DNA of 64,000 nucleotides, from contig NZ_JRYR02000001.1 in the NCBI RefSeq assembly GCF_000807855.2, positions 3,292,054-3,356,053 of the forward strand. The letters run 5' to 3'. Shown here piece by piece: positions 58,929 to 64,000 of this stretch (within the stretch, counting starts at the first letter, position 1; each line of letters begins with the position of its first letter). The notes beneath the pieces were generated by a model. The model saw nothing but the letters and a program-made list of their open reading frames with translations. It was not told the DNA's origin and ran no database searches. Origin of the DNA: Flammeovirga pacifica (GTDB lineage: Bacteria; Bacteroidota; Bacteroidia; Cytophagales; Flammeovirgaceae). Made by a program: the position numbers and the translations under genes.

Positions 58929-61563
58929 ATCTTAAAATTGTAAATACTACTCTACGGTTTTCTTGGCGACCTCCTTTTGTTCTATTAGACATCACAGGTC
59001 TTTCCTCCCCATAACCATAAGCATCTAATCTAGAATCATGTACTCCTTTAGATATCAAATACTCTTTTACAGCATTGGCTCTATTTTTTGATAATTGAAT
59101 ATTGTATTCTTTAGAATCTACATTATCAGTATGTCCTTCAACTACCAAAATCCATAACTCATTTCTTTTCATTAATGCAGCTAATCGGTCTAAATCAAAA
59201 AATGACTCACGTCTTATTGTATATGAATTAGTATCGAAATTTAATGTCTGCATTATAAAAGTAGCATCGGTTGATTTATCATTTAAATTAACCGTTTCCA
59301 TTGCTTTTAGCTTAAGATTTTTATCTGGATCAGACTCCTCGTTAATTTCTATACTACTTCCAATCATATTTTCATCATCAACATAAACAGAGTAATTGGC
59401 ATTAGGAGGTAAAGCTAATTGAAACTCTCCGTTGTCTCCTGTCTTTTTAGTGACCACTAATTCTCCATTTTCATCTTGAATCTTGATTTTCACTTCATCC
59501 AATCCCTCTCCATTTTTATCGACAACCTTACCATGAGCAAATAGCATGGGTTTTGGACGTTTATCTAACGGAATATCTAATTCATAAATATCATCTCTTC
59601 CGTAATTAACGTCCCCTTTTTGAGAAACTACTAATGCTTTGTCACCCACTGATGTCAAGTAAAAAGCATCATCATCAATACCATTTATAGAGATACCTAA
59701 GTTTACAGGTTCACTCCATTCTGTCCATGAGTCAGGGTTCAACCTTTTCGACATAAATATATCGTACCCACCATATCCGGCATGCCCATCAGAGCAAAAG
59801 TACAAGGTCTCTTTATCAGGATGTAAATAAGGGCTCTTTTCGGCAAAAGGAGTATTAATTACTTCACCTAAATTAATTGGTTCATCCCAAGTTCCATTTT
59901 CACCTTTGATACTTACATAGATATCTGTATTAAACTCACCAGATCCATGATAATACAAACCATCATCAGGGTAATTAGGGTTATAACCTCCTACAGCCCC
60001 TGGTCGATCAGAGGCAAAAAAAGCAACATCACCGTCCAAGCTTAGACTTAAACCAGATTCATAATAAGGAGTATTAATAGGGTATTCAAAAACTTGAACA
60101 GCACCCCAAGTTCCATCTTTTAATTTTTTCGAGTAATAAAAATCTCCTTTACCAAGTCTACTTTCAGTACCTCTTACATAAGAGAACTTTCTTAATTTTG
60201 AGTAATTACCGTATAATAATAAAGTCTGACCATCTCCACTTATCCCCATCGGTACTTCGTGAGATTCTGTATTTACTTCAACAATTTCTTGAGCTTGAGT
60301 CCAATTACCGTAAAAATCTTTTTTAGACATATAAACATCTTCGCCAGATTTAGCTGTTTTTCGTGCAAAAAATAAATACTCCTCATCTAAAGTGATTACG
60401 GGTTGATATTCTCTAGCTACAGTATTGATATGATTACCTATATTTTTTAGTATTCTAGGGTTACTTGTATCTTCTAATGAGGCTAATATTTTAATAAAAA
60501 AATCTTGTTGTTCTGGAAAATAAGGTTGATACTTTTTATAAATCGATATTACTTTATCATACTCATGAGCTTTGAACGGTTCCTCTGTCATTTTCTTAAC
60601 AGCAATCAAAGCAATATCAAGAGGCGCTAATTGTTGAATAAACCTATCATATAATTCTATTGATTCTGCCACACAACCTCTATCATGAATATTAAGCTGA
60701 CATAATACCTCTATGATACTCATCCCTTCAGAGTCTGCAAATTTTTTCAGCTTGCTATAATTCTCTGATTTATACATTGTTGATTTTGAAAACCCATATT
60801 CCTTTCCATAAAATAATGGGACTATCATTTTCAATTCTTCTTTAGAGTAAAGGCTAATAATCTCTTTACAATAATGCTCATACATCTGCCCACCTCTATT
60901 TCCATATTGACGCAGAGATATATTATTGAGATATTCTTTTAAAACTCCTTTTCTAATTTCTTTAACCTTTCCTAAATATTTTGAATTTGGATAATCTAAC
61001 AAGTATTCTCCACATTGACGGATCAATATTTCCCTCAATGCCATCAGTGTATCTCCTTCCATTATTCTATTATACACTTCTGTACGGTATAATTGTATGG
61101 TTGGTCTTCGATAAGGAGCTTGTTGCAAATAAGTATAAGCTGTTTGTTGAATTCTTGTGGATAGAAAACCACTCACCTCATCTCCTGCCACAGATAACGA
61201 CTGTCTAATAATAAGTTTTTCTTGTTCACTTAGCTCTTGATAACTTTTTGATGCTAATATAGATAAACTGTAAGCTTCTCTAAGATCTTCAAAATAACCA
61301 TCCATATTTTTAAATCGGATGATGTGCATTTCTTTCAGCTTTTGATCCGATACTTTTTCAAAAAGTTGATTTGCTAAAGCAAACTGAGACAAGCAAGATT
61401 CTGGGTTTTCTACTAATGATTTTCGGAAAGTTATTATTGAAGCATCAATTTCTCCTGCAAAAATTTCTGCAATACCTTTTTGCTCTAATTCTGTTTGTCC
61501 TAACACTATATAAGGAGTAACAAACAATAAGAAAAATAATCTTAATATGTATTTAAATATCAT
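58927..61563 (-). CDS. PorE-like OmpA-family protein (TPR, PD40 propeller, CRD, OmpA)
   Basis: The 878-residue protein has a signal peptide ending IVLGQ. A helical TPR-like N-terminus follows (23-375), then a WD40/PD40 propeller (about 385-675) with repeats such as YLFFARKTAKSGEDVYMSKK, FFASDRPGAVGGYNP and LYFCSDGHAGYGGYDIFMSK. After that come a carboxypeptidase-regulatory domain (about 682-750; GKVVDKNGEGLDEVKIKI) and an OmpA peptidoglycan-binding domain (about 765-878; VVEGHTDNVDSKEYNIQLS, ANAVKEYL). This four-part order is that of PorE of the Porphyromonas T9SS, which ties the secretion machine to peptidoglycan. Cytophagales carry several paralogues, so equivalence to PorE is not proven. 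Confidence 0.82.
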   Translation of the reverse strand: MIFKYILRLFFLLFVTPYIVLGQTELEQKGIAEIFAGEIDASIITFRKSLVENPESCLSQFALANQLFEKVSDQKLKEMHIIRFKNMDGYFEDLREAYSLSILASKSYQELSEQEKLIIRQSLSVAGDEVSGFLSTRIQQTAYTYLQQAPYRRPTIQLYRTEVYNRIMEGDTLMALREILIRQCGEYLLDYPNSKYLGKVKEIRKGVLKEYLNNISLRQYGNRGGQMYEHYCKEIISLYSKEELKMIVPLFYGKEYGFSKSTMYKSENYSKLKKFADSEGMSIIEVLCQLNIHDRGCVAESIELYDRFIQQLAPLDIALIAVKKMTEEPFKAHEYDKVISIYKKYQPYFPEQQDFFIKILASLEDTSNPRILKNIGNHINTVAREYQPVITLDEEYLFFARKTAKSGEDVYMSKKDFYGNWTQAQEIVEVNTESHEVPMGISGDGQTLLLYGNYSKLRKFSYVRGTESRLGKGDFYYSKKLKDGTWGAVQVFEYPINTPYYESGLSLSLDGDVAFFASDRPGAVGGYNPNYPDDGLYYHGSGEFNTDIYVSIKGENGTWDEPINLGEVINTPFAEKSPYLHPDKETLYFCSDGHAGYGGYDIFMSKRLNPDSWTEWSEPVNLGISINGIDDDAFYLTSVGDKALVVSQKGDVNYGRDDIYELDIPLDKRPKPMLFAHGKVVDKNGEGLDEVKIKIQDENGELVVTKKTGDNGEFQLALPPNANYSVYVDDENMIGSSIEINEESDPDKNLKLKAMETVNLNDKSTDATFIMQTLNFDTNSYTIRRESFFDLDRLAALMKRNELWILVVEGHTDNVDSKEYNIQLSKNRANAVKEYLISKGVHDSRLDAYGYGEERPVMSNRTKGGRQENRRVVFTILR

Positions 61564-61860
61564 GTATTAGGATTGATGATTAAACCAATTTAGTTTGAGT
61601 TACGTTACTTTAGTGTTAATACTACGTTTAAATTATTAAATTTTAAAGAATTTACTTTTAAATATTGGATTTTTCCAACAAATTCATGGAGGATAATAAT
61701 TTTAATTAGTATATTAAAGTATTCATAAAGTTAATTTATAAAACAATAGTTAATCGTAAGAGTTATTTCTTCAAAAATATTTAAACAAACAATCTGTAAA
61801 GCTACTTTTTCTTTACAACATGTTTTAAATAACTATCACACATTAGACATTGAATAGAGT

Positions 61861-62199
61861 ATGAGAACACTAACATTATTGGCAGTTGCGGGCATTCTCA
61901 TCCCGTCATTGTTAACAATTTTCCAAAAGAGTCAACAGCTATCTCAAATGGAAAAAACTATTGATGGTTTAGCTAAGCTTGTTAAGCTTTCTATACTTAT
62001 AGGTTTTGTTTTTGGGGCGGTCGGTTTAGTCACTGCTATCTCTTATTATATTAGTCCTTATCTTGGTCTTGTTCAAGATGCTAATACTATAGAAGTCTCA
62101 ATTTCAGCACTTAAATTTTATGCTATCATTGGAGTAGTCATTCCTATTTTGGGAATTGTATTAGGCTCTTTTCTATCGAAAAGGCAAGAGACTAATTAA
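61861..62199 (+). CDS. Small three-helix membrane protein of unknown function
   Basis: The 112-residue protein has hydrophobic segments at about 2-19, 40-65 and 84-105 and a short charged loop between the first two (QKSQQLSQMEKTIDGLAKLVK). I do not recognise a family. The first helix could be a signal anchor. The gene has an ATG start and a strong terminator 20 nt after its stop, so it looks like a genuine single-gene unit. The 297-nt gap upstream shows no clear promoter. Confidence 0.65.
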   Translation: MRTLTLLAVAGILIPSLLTIFQKSQQLSQMEKTIDGLAKLVKLSILIGFVFGAVGLVTAISYYISPYLGLVQDANTIEVSISALKFYAIIGVVIPILGIVLGSFLSKRQETN

Positions 62200-62217
62200 T
62201 TTTTATTAAGACATTAT

Positions 62218-62258
62218 TAAAAAGTCACTGTGTAGATAATCACAGTGACTTTTTTTAT
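62218..62258 (+). terminator. Terminator of the small membrane protein gene
   Basis: A 13-bp perfect stem AAAAGTCACTGTG/CACAGTGACTTTT (62220-62232 with 62241-62253) has an 8-nt loop and T7. Confidence 0.92.
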
Positions 62259-62473
62259 TGTATTTTGCTACAAATTTTGAACTGACACCACTTTGACCAA
62301 CTAAATGTGGGATTGGAAATAATGTTCTCCTTTCTTTTTATCCATAGTAAAAAATGGAGCACAGGAACATTCTACTTTAATTTTTTAATGCAATCGTATG
62401 CACAAGAAAGGATCAATTTAAAAAAGTTTTGATGATGTTAGTTCAGAATAAAAACTAAGTATTATAAAAAGGT

Positions 62474-63721
62474 ATGGCACTAAATTATATTTGGATTTTT
62501 TTTATTCTTTGTGCATTTGTTGTAGCACTTATTAAATGGATCTTTTTACATGACGCATCCTCATTTCAACTCATTATTGAAAGTACTTTTGATATGTCTA
62601 AAACAGCTTTTGATATATCTATTGGACTAACAGGTACTCTTGCTTTATGGATGGGTCTAATGAATGTTGGAGAGAAAGGCGGAGCTGTAAATGTTATGGC
62701 AAAATTAGTCGGTCCTTTCTTTTCTAGAATATTCCCAGATGTTCCTAAAAATCATCCTGCCATATCTTCGATGATGATGAATTTTTCTGCAAATATGCTT
62801 GGCTTGGACAATGCTGCAACTCCCCTTGGATTAAAAGCCATGAAAGAGTTACAAGAACTGAACACAGAAAAAGATACCGCATCAAATCCGATGATCATGT
62901 TTTTGGTATTAAACACCTCAGGGCTTACGTTAATACCTATTACTGTAATGATGTATCGCTCTCAATTTGGAGCAGAAAATCCTACCGATGTTTTTATACC
63001 TATTTTATTGGCTACAAGTATTTCATCAGTAATAGGATTATTAGTAGTCGCTCTTTATCAAAAGATAAATTTATTCGATAAAGTGATCGTGGCTTACCTT
63101 GGAGGATTAATTATATTAATTGCTGGTACAATATATCTATTTTATAATCTTGATCCTGCTCAAACCAAAACAGTTTCTTCTGTTGCTGGTAACTTTATTC
63201 TTCTCTTTATTATCACTTCTTTTGTTGGATTAGCCGCTTTTAAAAAAATTAATGCCTACGACGCATTTATTGAAGGTGCTAAAGAAGGATTTAAAACAGC
63301 CGTGACTATTATCCCTTACTTAGTCGCTATTTTGGTGGCTATTGGTATGTTTAGAGCTTCTGGTGCGATGGATATGGTTATTAGTGCTATAAAATACGGT
63401 ATCCACAATTTTATGGGATTAGATGCAGCCTTTGTTGATGCACTTCCTGTTGCATTTATGAAGCCACTCAGCGGTAGTGGTGCTAGAGGAGCTATGCTAG
63501 AAATTATAGAAGCTAAAGGAGTAGATTCTTTTGCTGGAATTCTTTCTTCTATGATGCAAGGAGCAACGGATACTACTTTCTATATCATTGCGGTTTATTT
63601 TGGATCTGTAAATATTAAAAAGACACGTTATGCTATTACTTGCGGACTAATTGCTGATATAGCAGGTATAATTTCAGCCATCGCTTTAGCTTATTTATTT
63701 TTTCAAGATAAGTTAGGTTAA
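62474..63721 (+). CDS. SpmA-SpmB fusion, nucleoside-recognition (gate) domain membrane protein
   Basis: The 415-residue protein joins two Gate domains that are separate SpmA and SpmB spore maturation proteins in Bacillus. The first half has the GLTGTLALWMGLMNVGEKGG and MMNFSANMLGLDNAATPLGL tracts and the second PVAFMKPLSGSGARGAMLE and QGATDTTFYIIAVYFGSVNI. About ten membrane helices are visible. The organism does not sporulate; fused homologues are common in Gram-negative bacteria and are thought to act in transport across the inner membrane, substrate unknown. No sporulation gene is nearby. Confidence 0.88.
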   Translation: MALNYIWIFFILCAFVVALIKWIFLHDASSFQLIIESTFDMSKTAFDISIGLTGTLALWMGLMNVGEKGGAVNVMAKLVGPFFSRIFPDVPKNHPAISSMMMNFSANMLGLDNAATPLGLKAMKELQELNTEKDTASNPMIMFLVLNTSGLTLIPITVMMYRSQFGAENPTDVFIPILLATSISSVIGLLVVALYQKINLFDKVIVAYLGGLIILIAGTIYLFYNLDPAQTKTVSSVAGNFILLFIITSFVGLAAFKKINAYDAFIEGAKEGFKTAVTIIPYLVAILVAIGMFRASGAMDMVISAIKYGIHNFMGLDAAFVDALPVAFMKPLSGSGARGAMLEIIEAKGVDSFAGILSSMMQGATDTTFYIIAVYFGSVNIKKTRYAITCGLIADIAGIISAIALAYLFFQDKLG

Positions 63722-63910
63722 TTCCTTTTTATCATAGTACACAACTTCTTCTAATTGATCATTTTCAGAACGTTTATTTTGATAGTCGCTAGTACTATTT
63801 TTTCTGCATTAACATGACTTTTCTGAACTAATCTGTTATTTTTGTCATGGATTTTTTCATCGACAATTATCCAGCTACTCACTTTCTACATACCAAATTC
63901 AGACTTTCCA
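63722..63910. other. Intergenic region before the last, truncated gene
   Basis: A TATTTTTG box (TAnnTTTG) at 63837-63844 is the only clear signal. It lies 66 nt upstream of the proposed TTG start at 63911 and only 2 nt before an ATG at 63847, which argues against that ATG. Confidence 0.4.
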
Positions 63911-64000
63911 TTGAGACTCTACTTCACTACGCTCCTACTTTTATCACCTTTTATTCTCCTCAGTCAACAATCAAAAGAAGAAAAAAGGCTATATACCACC
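63911..64000 (+). CDS. Start of an exported protein, cut by the window end
   Basis: Thirty codons are visible from a TTG at 63911. They encode a Bacteroidota-type signal peptide: basic start, hydrophobic core LYFTTLLLLSPFILLS, then QQSKEEKRLYTT with cleavage likely before Gln. A TAnnTTTG box lies 66 nt upstream. The alternative frame from the ATG at 63847 gives a protein without recognisable features. The TTG start is unusual and the protein family cannot be told from so little sequence. Confidence 0.4.
   Translation, partial: MRLYFTTLLLLSPFILLSQQSKEEKRLYTT

Noticed and set aside
58780-58930. Candidate RNA as the SRP (4.5S) RNA
   Set aside because: The hairpin lacks the GGAA-type loop with the asymmetric and symmetric internal loops of the SRP core; GAAA with a continuous stem does not fit.
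63847-64000. ATG-initiated frame at the window end
   Set aside because: It starts 2 nt after a -7 box, so a transcript from that box would begin after the ATG; the overlapping frame from the TTG at 63911 encodes a signal peptide and is preferred.

Overview
The window comes from an AT-rich (roughly two-thirds A+T by eye) chromosome of the Bacteroidota, most likely a marine, gliding Cytophagales such as Flammeovirga (the genus is an inference). The pointers are a short RpoD without region 1.1, TAnnTTTG promoter boxes in place of TATAAT, scarcity of Shine-Dalgarno sequences, exported proteins cleaved just before Gln, a type IX secretion (T9SS) sorting tail on an agarase, the gliding genes gldE and gldD, and secreted enzymes against red-algal agar and brown-algal alginate. 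I see no tRNA, rRNA, IS element, prophage or CRISPR array. The region looks like stable core chromosome with a few accessory genes.

Layout. 1-6.3 kb: a TPR exported protein cut by the window edge, a PL7 alginate lyase lipoprotein and a large multimodular GH16 beta-agarase. 6.9-12.6 kb: information processing (rpoD, pnp, rpsO, an RsmF-like rRNA methyltransferase). 12.7-18.9 kb: a half-size ExbB-like membrane protein, a LytS/LytTR two-component pair, an NhaC antiporter and a membrane GAF sensor. 19-24.4 kb: dxs and the divergent leuCDB operon. 24.6-31 kb: envelope proteins, namely an internally duplicated lipoprotein, a YwrD-type gamma-glutamyltransferase, and an outer-membrane barrel paired with a Spy/CpxP-like protein. 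31-41 kb: a dihydroorotase-like protein without its metal histidines, an RsbV/RsbW-like pair, queA, a MacB-like permease, a RecD/Dda-like helicase, a cyclase, a Bor lipoprotein and an acyl-CoA dehydrogenase. 41-46.4 kb: class I fumarase, an erythromycin-esterase-fold protein and a beta-helix protein. 46.4-49.6 kb: an operon of an M48 peptidase and three tandem AIM24/TIGR00266 proteins. 50-57.5 kb: rpsP, rhomboid, DUF2062, mutY, ssb, gldE, gldD, a lone receiver, ispD and DUF2795. 57.7-64 kb: a duplicated secreted protein, a putative noncoding RNA, a PorE-like OmpA protein, a small membrane protein, an SpmA-SpmB fusion and the start of another exported protein.

How the parts relate. The agarase is a T9SS substrate; gldD, gldE and the PorE-like protein belong to the surface machinery that such a cell uses to export enzymes and glide on algae. 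dxs and ispD are two steps of the same isoprenoid pathway. rpsO-pnp and mutY-ssb-gldE-gldD are recognisable conserved neighbourhoods.

The best candidates for undescribed biology are: (1) a roughly 190-nt plus-strand RNA at 58741-58928, with its own TTG-N20-TAAATTTG promoter, a GAAA-tetraloop hairpin and a strong terminator, in a gap flanked only by minus-strand genes; (2) two identical 14-bp sites exactly 42 bp apart that bracket the -7 box upstream of the acyl-CoA dehydrogenase; (3) the M48 plus triple AIM24 operon; (4) two uncharacterised exported proteins built from internal duplications. All calls were made by reading the sequence; no database search was run.
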